A DNA stretch of 8,459 nt, taken from the NCBI GenBank assembly GCA_946478915.1, contig CAMLER010000193.1, positions 1 to 8,459 on the forward strand, given 5' to 3'. The notes beneath the pieces were generated by a model that did not search any database, was not told the DNA's origin, and saw only the letters and a program-made list of their open reading frames with translations. The position numbers and the translations under genes are program-made. The stretch is from an uncultured Chryseolinea sp. Lineage in GTDB: Bacteria > Bacteroidota > Bacteroidia > Cytophagales > Cyclobacteriaceae. Of the stretch, positions 1 through 5,256 are shown in pieces. Numbering within the stretch: position 1 is the stretch's first letter; each line of letters starts with the position of its first letter.

Positions 1-374
1 GGACGTTATCCGTTAATAGTTAATAGTTAATAGTTATTAGTTAATCGTGGGTGCGGGTGTGCGCCAGATCATAAAGCAACGCTCAGCCAATCGCCTAGGT
101 TGTTAGTTATTATATATGAGTCACTATAAACCCGGCTGCCTCCCGAATAGTAGATAATTTAACGCACAGTGAAAGTCCTGCTATTAGCATGAGAAGCTCT
201 GCTTCAGTTCTTAATAAATCGGGTAAGAAACACAGGAAGAATTTGGATGTAATCTCGGCAGGTACTTAGTGGAATAGCTATATTTATAAGTGCTCAATTG
301 ATTATCCCTTGTGGTCGTTCCATTTGAATTGTCTGTCTCTGATCAGCAGGCATGCAACACTTCACATTCCAAGA
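1..374. other. gene-free left edge
   Basis: No open frame of useful length, tRNA fold or recognisable protein remnant was seen on either strand. The only clear structure is the heptanucleotide tandem repeat at 13-47. The rest is moderately AT-rich sequence lying downstream of the leftward Uma2 gene. No convincing terminator hairpin with a T-run was found for that gene. An uncharacterised small RNA or the upstream region of a gene beyond the left edge cannot be excluded by eye. Confidence 0.6.
13..47. repeat. tandem heptanucleotide repeat (TTAATAG, 5 units)
   Basis: Five consecutive 7-base units are visible: three perfect TTAATAG copies, then TTATTAG and TTAATCG with one change each. A more degenerate unit, TTATCCG, precedes them at 6-12. 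The period is exactly 7, so this is not a codon-phase repeat. Related 7-base tandem repeats occur at 3931-3951 and 6299-6326. Short heptanucleotide tandem repeats (STRR elements) are known from intergenic DNA of filamentous cyanobacteria; any link to those is only an analogy. Confidence 0.85.
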
Positions 375-947
375 CTATTTGAGCAACTCTAAATCAAGTT
401 CGAATCCCTGAACGGGAGCCTCACCCATCATTTTAGTAAAATCCTTAAGCTCTTCCTTCTGAATTGATGGTCGATATATGAAAGCCTTTTTATTTCTGGG
501 ATCTACCAACCAAGCCAGCTTCGCTCCATTCTTTATCCATGTTGTCATCTTTTGGTTCAAGTACTCCAAATCGTCAGTTTTAGATACAACTTCGATAACA
601 AAATCCGGACACACAGGAGCAAATCTATCTTGATCTTCCCTGGTCAACTTATTCCATTTGTCAGCTAACATCCAGGAAGCATCCGGCGACAAAACGGATC
701 GATCCAAAAGCGTAAAGCCAGTGGAAGAATCAAAGGCCAATCCCCTACCATCCTTGCGGGTCCAAGAGGCCAGTTGAAAAAAAATTTCTGAGCTATGAAG
801 TCCGGATAACGTGCTAACGGGTGACATGATTATAATTTGGAGGTTACTGTTTCTCTCAATACGGAGGTTCTTGTTCTCAAGACAGAATTTAAAAAATTCC
901 CCATCCGTCATTCGCCCTGTAATACTATCTCTTAAAACCACTTCCAT
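375..947 (-). CDS. Uma2-family (DUF820) PD-(D/E)XK nuclease-like protein
   Basis: The 190-residue product matches the usual length and layout of the Uma2/DUF820 family, whose fold is a PD-(D/E)XK restriction-endonuclease-like core. The family pattern is visible in order: SPD (Asp89), PDFVIEVVS with Glu119, the QKM motif with Lys133, GAK (141-143, where the family usually has a Gly-x-x turn) and LVDP (147-150) before the last beta strand. Asp89, Glu119 and Lys133 are the expected catalytic set, so the active site looks intact. There is no signal peptide, so the protein should be cytoplasmic. The cellular role of the family is not established; it is not part of a recognisable restriction-modification or toxin-antitoxin pair here. 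The start ATG at 945-947 is the first in the frame, followed by MEVVLRDSI. The nearest neighbour upstream is the RidA-like gene, 108 bases away, with a hairpin between them, so separate transcription is likely. Confidence 0.9.
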   Translation of the reverse strand: MEVVLRDSITGRMTDGEFFKFCLENKNLRIERNSNLQIIIMSPVSTLSGLHSSEIFFQLASWTRKDGRGLAFDSSTGFTLLDRSVLSPDASWMLADKWNKLTREDQDRFAPVCPDFVIEVVSKTDDLEYLNQKMTTWIKNGAKLAWLVDPRNKKAFIYRPSIQKEELKDFTKMMGEAPVQGFELDLELLK

Positions 948-958
948 ATTTCAGATTA

Positions 959-974
959 TAGTATAAAAATACTA
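959..974. promoter_or_regulatory. perfect inverted repeat just upstream of the Uma2-like gene
   Basis: TAGTAT and ATACTA form a perfect 6-base inverted repeat around a 4-base AAAA centre, ending 11 bases before the start codon of the leftward nuclease gene. The position fits an operator or promoter-overlapping site. On the minus strand the repeat runs into a TATAAT-like sequence. It is AT-only apart from two G/C pairs, so chance occurrence in AT-rich upstream DNA is quite possible. Confidence 0.3.
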
Positions 975-996
975 AATATTTACCTTTCCAAGCGGC

Positions 997-1028
997 ATCA
1001 AGTTTTAGGAAAACCTTGATTTTTTTTC
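997..1028 (+). terminator. terminator-like hairpin oriented on the plus strand
   Basis: ATCAAG (997-1002) pairs with CTTGAT (1015-1020). The stem continues with TTTT pairing AAAA, leaving a bulged C at 1014 and an AGG loop, and is followed directly by a run of eight T. This is the shape of an intrinsic terminator for plus-strand transcription. However, both flanking genes (Uma2-like and RidA-like) are on the minus strand, and there is no plus-strand gene to its left. Read on the minus strand the stem remains, but the T-run becomes an A-run in front of the stem, so it would be a weaker terminator for the RidA-like gene. Confidence 0.5.
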
Positions 1029-1055
1029 TTTCGGAATGAAATAGCCGGTGATACC

Positions 1056-1469
1056 TCAATCACTACATAAAGCGATACACTTCAATTCAATCGCGATCGG
1101 TGTTGGCAATGCGTTTACCTCTACCGTTGTGCGGCATGGCTGATTCTCCTTGAAATATTCTCCATAGATCCTGTTGAAGGTTGCAAAATCGTCTTTCATG
1201 TTAGTAAGAAATACCGTTATATCAACAAGCTTATCCCACGAAGTCCCGGAGGCTTCAAGTATAAACTTAACGTTCTCAAAAACCGCGTGACATTGCGCTT
1301 CAATATCGTAGTGCGTGATCTTACCATTCTCATCCAGTGTAACGCCTGGAATTTGCTTAGTACCTTTTTTTCTTGGCCCAACGCCCGAAAGAAAAAGAAG
1401 ATTTCCCACCCGTTTAGCATGAGGGTAGGGACCAACCGGATCAGGAGCTTTGTCAGAATTCAAGTTCAT
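1056..1469 (-). CDS. RidA/YjgF family deaminase, 2-aminomuconate deaminase-like
   Basis: The 137-residue product is a complete RidA (YjgF/YER057c/UK114) domain, a trimeric cytosolic fold. Visible family features are APDPVGPYPHA near the N-terminus, LLFLSG (24-29), the helix with ENVKFILEASG, ITVFLTNM, the PCRTTVEV segment with Arg113 and IAIEL with Glu128. Arg113 and Glu128 keep the 15-residue spacing of the substrate-binding Arg105 and Glu120 of E. coli RidA, so enamine/imine hydrolysis is plausible. The PHAKR...LFLSG opening and the inserted GPRKKGTKQIPG loop resemble 2-aminomuconate deaminases of the kynurenine pathway more than the generic 2-iminopropanoate deaminase. That sub-assignment is inference from memory, and no other kynurenine-pathway gene is in the window. 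The start is the ATG at 1467-1469, which gives the usual N-terminus. An interspersed palindromic repeat fills the gap to the upstream gene. Confidence 0.9.
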   Translation of the reverse strand: MNLNSDKAPDPVGPYPHAKRVGNLLFLSGVGPRKKGTKQIPGVTLDENGKITHYDIEAQCHAVFENVKFILEASGTSWDKLVDITVFLTNMKDDFATFNRIYGEYFKENQPCRTTVEVNALPTPIAIELKCIALCSD

Positions 1470-1483
1470 AGCTATTCCAATTA

Positions 1484-1583
1484 TTTTTTACCACAGTGAC
1501 ACAGAGGAATGAAGAATGCACAGAGGTTTGTCGTTCCAAATCTTTGTGAAACCTTGTGCGCTTTGTGGCTTTGTGATAAAAAT
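1484..1583. repeat. imperfect palindromic intergenic repeat (ACCACAG type)
   Basis: The left arm starts with TTTTTTACCACAGTGACACA at 1484. The right arm, CTTTGTGGCTTTGTGATAAA, lies at 1561-1580. The right arm's reverse complement aligns with the left arm with several mismatches, so the element could fold into a long imperfect hairpin. It fills nearly the whole gap between the RidA-like and DUF4198 genes. Similar CACAGAG/CTTTGTG intergenic repeats are, to my recollection, common in environmental bacterial genomes, but I could not check this. A second, diverged set of arms is at 4109-4240. Confidence 0.65.
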
Positions 1584-1610
1584 GTATTTTCTCAAATCAA
1601 TCACTACCAC

Positions 1611-2402
1611 CTAATCAAATCCAAACACAAGGCTCCCCTGGTAACACTGCCATTCCGCAACGGGATCTTTTGAAGGTGCCATCGTTACAACAGTAACCAT
1701 CCACGGTCCCGGGCTGCTGATACGGGCCTCTATAGTTCCATCTTGTTGAGTGTAGATATTCTGAAGTGTTGTACGATTATCAAATCGATTCCAGACTTTT
1801 GCCCGTACCCCGAAAACCGGTTTACCGTCGAACAGGATCTTAAACTTAATCTGATCACCAACCTTCAATGACGTTGGGTTTCGGTCCGGAATAATTTCAA
1901 CCGGCCAGCCCATAACCTTCTTGTAAATTTCATCCCGTTTTTCTCCTACCTGAACAATCAACTTTCCGAATAATCGTGTGTTTACACGCGCAGGAGCATT
2001 AACCACATTGTTCTTTTGTCTCTGAATCCGGACTGCATCCAACTCGTAATCTTTGACTATCATGTTAAAAGTATCAGCAGGAAATTCGTGGAGGCTGCCA
2101 GTGGTTTGCAAAGTAAATAAGCAGGTCCCATCAGACTTTACCGTAAACTTCAGGCCTGCTTCCACATCATCTTTGATGCTATCTAACAGATTCCGGGTCG
2201 CTGAAATTTGATGAAGGATCAACTCATCAACGTGGCTTTTTTTGAACGACGATCGTCCGATAAGATCTCTTCCGGCCAGAAAACTTATCGATACTTCTTC
2301 TCCAGTCTTAACAAAAAATTTTTGAGGCTGTATCCAACCTTCCTGAGCAAAGGAAAGCACAAAACTTGCGAATAGTCCTATCGTTAAAATCAAACGCTTC
2401 AT
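1611..2402 (-). CDS. secreted DUF4198 domain protein (NikM-like periplasmic family)
   Basis: The 263-residue product begins with a clear signal peptide: a basic MKR start, a hydrophobic stretch to about residue 18, and likely cleavage near FAQ-EG at 20-21. The rest matches the DUF4198 layout: a first beta domain opening with GWIQPQKFFVKTGEEV (22-37), a middle ARVNTRLFGKLIVQVGE segment (138-154), then VEIIPDRNP and LKVGDQIKFKILFDGKPV (168-196), and a closing SPGPWMVTVVTM strand (230-241). Some relatives are linked to nickel or cobalt uptake, but the function of most is unknown. The histidine usually found at the mature N-terminus (AHxxW type) is replaced here by AQEGW, so a metal role should not be assumed. 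The gene starts 34 bases after the pepP stop on the same strand, so the two are probably cotranscribed. The ATG at 2400-2402 gives the natural signal-peptide start. Confidence 0.8.
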   Translation of the reverse strand: MKRLILTIGLFASFVLSFAQEGWIQPQKFFVKTGEEVSISFLAGRDLIGRSSFKKSHVDELILHQISATRNLLDSIKDDVEAGLKFTVKSDGTCLFTLQTTGSLHEFPADTFNMIVKDYELDAVRIQRQKNNVVNAPARVNTRLFGKLIVQVGEKRDEIYKKVMGWPVEIIPDRNPTSLKVGDQIKFKILFDGKPVFGVRAKVWNRFDNRTTLQNIYTQQDGTIEARISSPGPWMVTVVTMAPSKDPVAEWQCYQGSLVFGFD

Positions 2403-2436
2403 TATTTGCTGTGGGAAGAAAGTATTTTTCCGGTGC

Positions 2437-3732
2437 TTAGGGATTCATAATCTCTTCTATTTCCTCCACTTCAACCGGGATATCTTTCATAAGATCGAGC
2501 ACGCCGTTCTTCTGTATCACCACATTATTTTCAATACGGATGCCCAATTCTTCTTCACGGATATAAATACCTGGTTCTACCGTCCACACCTGGCCAACCT
2601 GCATCTTGTGATACATGCTTCCAACGTCGTGAACATCCAATCCCAATTGATGGCCTGTGCCGTGCATAAAATATTTCATGAACAGCGGTTTTGCCGGATC
2701 CTGGTTCTTCACGTCTTTTTTGTCAATCAGCTTCAGACTTATCAATTCGCGCTCCATTATTCCCTGCACCTGCTTGTGATAGTCGTAATATTTTTCGCCG
2801 GCTTTTAACAATTTGATCGCTTCCTTTTGCACACGCAATACAGAATTGTAAACGTCCTTTTGCCTTTTCGTAAATCTCCCGTTTACCGGAATTGTCCTCG
2901 TCAGGTCAGCATTGTAATTAGCATACTCAGCACCCACATCCAACAAAAGAACATCGCCATCCTTGCACACCTTATCATTATCGATGTAATGCAGCACACA
3001 CGAATTTTTACCTGAAGCAATAATTGGCTCATATGCAAAGCCTCGTGAACCGCTACGGATAAATTCGTGGATAAACTCTGCTTCAATCTCATTTTCTTTA
3101 ACGCCGGGTTTTATGAATTGTAAAACCCGGAGGAATGCCTTCTCGGTAATGTTGCAAGCTTCCTGAAGCAAATCGATTTCAAACTTTGATTTAACACTTC
3201 GCAGGCGATGCATGATCGGGGCCAGTCGTTCGTACGCATGAAGTGGATACTTTTCCATGCAAGCCTTTACAAAACGCATCTCACGGGTTATAACGTTGGT
3301 CTCAGCGCGGTAGTGGTCATTGGTATTGAGGTACACAAATTGCGTGTCGCCCATCACCATCATCGTATGAAGCAACTTCCAGAATTCTGAAGTCCACATT
3401 ATAGTTTCGATTCCAGTCTGGGAGCGCGCTTCTTCTTTGTTGAGCTTATGCCCTTCCCAGGTGGCTATATGTTCATTAGTTTCCCTCACAAATAAAACCT
3501 CCCGATACTTCTTGTCAGGAAAATCGGGGCACAACACCAGGATGGTCTCCTCCTGATCCACGCCGGTCAAGTAGAACAAATCGCTGTTCTGTCGAAAACG
3601 CATGGTACCATCTGAGTTGGTTGGCATGACATCATTTGCGTTCACCACAACGAGCGCATTAGGCTTAAGTTCTTTCACCAGCCGTTTACGATTTGATACA
3701 AAGAGTTCCTTGCTGATGCTTTTATATCTCAT
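2437..3732 (-). CDS. pepP: Xaa-Pro aminopeptidase (aminopeptidase P, M24B)
   Basis: This metallopeptidase removes the N-terminal residue from peptides with proline in second position, in the cytoplasm. The 431-residue product is close to E. coli PepP (about 440). Residues 1 to about 140 form the AMP_N domain, with RFRQNSDLFYLTG (45-57). Residues from about 180 to 420 form the pita-bread catalytic domain. The five metal ligands are recognisable: Asp265 (LLLDVG), Asp276 (NADLTRT), His361 (HGTGHQLGLDVHD), Glu386 (VEPGIYI) and Glu401 (GIRIENN). His248 and His368 match the conserved substrate-side histidines. I chose the ATG at 3730-3732 (MRYKSISKELF), which gives the family N-terminus. The frame stays open for 76 more codons upstream to 3960, but that stretch has no family similarity and is partly made of tandem repeat. 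The DUF4198 gene follows after 34 bases. Confidence 0.95.
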   Translation of the reverse strand: MRYKSISKELFVSNRKRLVKELKPNALVVVNANDVMPTNSDGTMRFRQNSDLFYLTGVDQEETILVLCPDFPDKKYREVLFVRETNEHIATWEGHKLNKEEARSQTGIETIMWTSEFWKLLHTMMVMGDTQFVYLNTNDHYRAETNVITREMRFVKACMEKYPLHAYERLAPIMHRLRSVKSKFEIDLLQEACNITEKAFLRVLQFIKPGVKENEIEAEFIHEFIRSGSRGFAYEPIIASGKNSCVLHYIDNDKVCKDGDVLLLDVGAEYANYNADLTRTIPVNGRFTKRQKDVYNSVLRVQKEAIKLLKAGEKYYDYHKQVQGIMERELISLKLIDKKDVKNQDPAKPLFMKYFMHGTGHQLGLDVHDVGSMYHKMQVGQVWTVEPGIYIREEELGIRIENNVVIQKNGVLDLMKDIPVEVEEIEEIMNP

Positions 3733-3930
3733 GGCATTAAAATATGATTCAGAGCAGCAATTTAAAGATTTCTGCGGCTTGTAGGGGACGATGAGCCTAA
3801 TGTGTAATAAACAAACAAAGCGCGAGCTCGATGGATTCAAAGCTGTCGGATTGGGATTCCTGGTAAATTTCAATTCAGCAAACCAATAGAAGGCTTTCGT
3901 AGATATGTTAATGCTACATTTTTGAAGGAA

Positions 3931-3951
3931 GGGATAGGGAATAGGGAATAA
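3931..3951 (-). repeat. tandem heptanucleotide repeat (GGAATAG type)
   Basis: Three 7-base units are visible on the plus strand: GGGATAG, GGAATAG and GGAATAA, preceded by a GAAGGAA unit-like stretch at 3924-3930. Read in the direction of pepP (minus strand) this is a pyrimidine-rich CTATTCC-type repeat about 200 bases before the start codon. It resembles, in sequence and sense orientation, the repeat in front of rpsT at 6299-6326. Confidence 0.7.
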
Positions 3952-3997
3952 GGAGCGCACTTTGCGACGCCATTTTTAAGGTTGATCCAAAGAAGAT

Positions 3998-4011
3998 CTG
4001 CCGTCAGGCAG
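3998..4011. repeat. short GC-rich hairpin
   Basis: CTGCC (3998-4002) and GGCAG (4007-4011) form a perfect 5-base stem around a GTCA loop. No T-run follows on either strand, so it is not a standard intrinsic terminator. It sits in repeat-rich gene-free DNA and may be part of a dispersed palindrome. The stem is short and chance is possible. Confidence 0.35.
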
Positions 4012-4100
4012 TAACCTTGCGTCTAATCTCATTGCGTAAATATTAGTAGAACTTTTTTCTCTGCTACGCGATACCTGATCATTGCAATTTATACGAAACA

Positions 4101-4240
4101 CTTCGCGCCTTAGCGCCGTTGCGGTAAATGTATTTCAATCTGCTCCGTACGCAGTATTAAGAGAGTACCACGTTGAAGTCGATATTAGTAAACGTTAATA
4201 AATTTTTTTTACCGCTAAAACGCGAAAGTGGTTGGCAAAG
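4101..4240. repeat. two outward-facing arms of a palindromic repeat (ACCGCTAA type)
   Basis: The arm CTTAGCGCCGTTGCGGTAAA at 4109-4128 matches the right arm of the 1484-1583 element at 14 of 20 positions. The arm at 4204-4240 begins with a T-run and ACCGCTAAAACGCGAAAG and corresponds to the left arm of that element. Here the order is reversed: right-type arm first, left-type arm second, about 75 bases apart. They could be the ends of two neighbouring decayed copies rather than one hairpin. The differences from the other element are mostly A/G or C/T exchanges. Confidence 0.55.
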
Positions 4241-4344
4241 ATTTCTAAACTTAAATGAGAATTCTTTTCGGCGCCTAAACTGCTTATCGAACTGACAAAA
4301 GGAAATCGCCTTTGCAATAGAATAATCATAAGGTTGTTCGAAAT

Positions 4345-4812
4345 TTAGGCTTCCTGATCGACGGGGGCGCTTACCTCATCCGTGGCAACCCAATTCAGGA
4401 TAACGAAGGTCACAAGCAACCCTGAGAAGAAACCCTCGAGAACAACAATGAATGACGCAATGTAAGCGTTGAGATATCTCCCCATTGGTTCATTTTCGAT
4501 GATGGACTGCATTAAGCCTGAATCAAGTTTCATGTAAATAAATAAGAACAAGCCAAAGATTGCCGACGCTATACCCCCTGTAGCCACGCCCATGATCAGA
4601 CCGCGGAAGTAATTCATACGATCGGAATGTGTTTGTTTGAATTTCTTCAAGGCAAGAAAAACTCCTACAGTCAAAATCACCAAATTGAACAGTCGCAATT
4701 CTGCATGATGACCCAATCCAATAAACTTCATGATCAGAAAAAAAAGAATCAACGCAGCTGCGATTCGAAGTCCATAATTCTCAGGAATACGGTTAGGATT
4801 GTTTAAGCCCAT
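4345..4812 (-). CDS. small four-helix membrane protein, DUF4199-like
   Basis: The 155-residue product has four likely membrane segments at about 14-33, 39-56, 70-94 and 114-141, with short polar ends, so it should be an inner-membrane protein. The order and motifs resemble DUF4199, a Bacteroidota family of unknown function: NYFRGLIMG before the third helix, FLFIYMKLDSGLM after it, then a Glu-containing helix ending in EGFFSGLLVTFVIL. No catalytic residues are evident. The ATG at 4810-4812 is preferred and puts a short polar leader before the first helix. The gene diverges from the 103-residue protein gene with 132 bases between the two start codons. A weak hairpin downstream (AAAGG/CCTTT at 4298-4313) lacks a good T-run. 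Confidence 0.75.
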   Translation of the reverse strand: MGLNNPNRIPENYGLRIAAALILFFLIMKFIGLGHHAELRLFNLVILTVGVFLALKKFKQTHSDRMNYFRGLIMGVATGGIASAIFGLFLFIYMKLDSGLMQSIIENEPMGRYLNAYIASFIVVLEGFFSGLLVTFVILNWVATDEVSAPVDQEA

Positions 4813-4918
4813 TGCAGTAAAGGTTTGGTGTAGCTAAATATTCCGAAATTTTAAGAGAAATGCAAACGTTTTCGGCCCCATTAATTTTCCAGACTGATAA
4901 ACTCGTTTGGGGTTTTTA

Positions 4919-4926
4919 TAAATTTG
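4919..4926 (+). promoter_or_regulatory. candidate Bacteroidota -7 element (TAAATTTG)
   Basis: TAAATTTG is an exact match to the Bacteroidota -7 consensus TAnnTTTG and lies 18 bases before the ATG at 4945. No TTTG is found 19-21 bases upstream; the only nearby one, at 4906-4909, is too close. If used, it would give a very short leader. Confidence 0.35.
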
Positions 4927-4944
4927 AACTGTTCTTTAGTGAAA

Positions 4945-5256
4945 ATGAATCTTAATGCTTTTAAATCCACCATCGCATCCGGAAAAATACCCGAGCGATT
5001 GACAGATGCCCTCAAGGCCATGTGGTACGATGCGGCAGGTGACTGGGACCAGGCGCACGATATCGCCCAGGAAATTTCTGGTGCCGAAGGCTCATGGATA
5101 CATGCATATCTTCATCGGAAAGAGGGAGACCAAAGCAACGCGGCTTATTGGTATCGCCGTGCAGGTCAACCGGTATGCAAGACGTCCCTGGACCAGGAAT
5201 GGGCCGACATCACTGCGGCACTTCTTCAGGGTCATCCTGATGCTCGCGCGCTTTAA
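4945..5256 (+). CDS. conserved uncharacterised protein with Sel1/TPR-like segment
   Basis: I recall this as a small conserved bacterial protein of unknown function. The product is 103 residues with no signal peptide or membrane segment. It carries a run of blocks rich in Trp, His and Tyr: MWYDAAGDWDQAHD (26-39), WIHAYLHRKEGD (51-62) and NAAYWYRRAG (65-74). The last two together resemble one Sel1 or TPR-type helix pair (GD...A.YWY.RA), so a helical protein-binding fold is a reasonable guess; nothing indicates an enzyme. The ATG at 4945 is chosen. The frame extends 7 codons upstream to a TTG, but that overlaps the likely promoter and adds no family sequence. The last 47 bases overlap, on the opposite strand, the end of the PLC-like gene. 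Confidence 0.8.
   Translation: MNLNAFKSTIASGKIPERLTDALKAMWYDAAGDWDQAHDIAQEISGAEGSWIHAYLHRKEGDQSNAAYWYRRAGQPVCKTSLDQEWADITAALLQGHPDARAL

Larger units (their letters stand above)
3733..4344. other. 612-base gene-free gap with repeat remnants
   Basis: No supportable gene lies between the DUF4199-like stop and the pepP start. An open frame continues upstream of pepP to 3960 but does not look coding. The region holds a 7-base tandem repeat (3931-3951), a short GC-rich hairpin (3998-4011) and two outward-facing arms of a palindromic repeat (4109-4128 and 4204-4240). A degraded further arm may lie near 4015-4042, where a GCGTCT...TTGCGTAAA pattern is seen. The pepP promoter should lie in the proximal part, but I found no good match to the Bacteroidota consensus there. 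Confidence 0.6.

Noticed and set aside
13..47. CRISPR array
   Set aside because: The repeat units are 7 bases long and directly adjacent with no spacers, and no cas gene is present.
375..1469. Toxin-antitoxin or defence module formed by the Uma2-like and RidA-like genes
   Set aside because: They are 108 bases apart with a hairpin between them, and RidA is a metabolic family not known as an antitoxin; nothing supports a functional pair.
3733..3960. 76-codon N-terminal extension of pepP
   Set aside because: The frame is open, but the extension has no aminopeptidase P similarity, includes the heptad repeat, and the normal family N-terminus begins at the ATG at 3730-3732.
4298..4313. Possible terminator after the DUF4199-like gene
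   Set aside because: AAAGG/CCTTT gives only a 5-base stem and there is no proper T-run on the minus strand.
4924..4944. TTG start for the 103-residue protein
   Set aside because: It overlaps the candidate -7 element and adds residues without family character; the ATG at 4945 is better.
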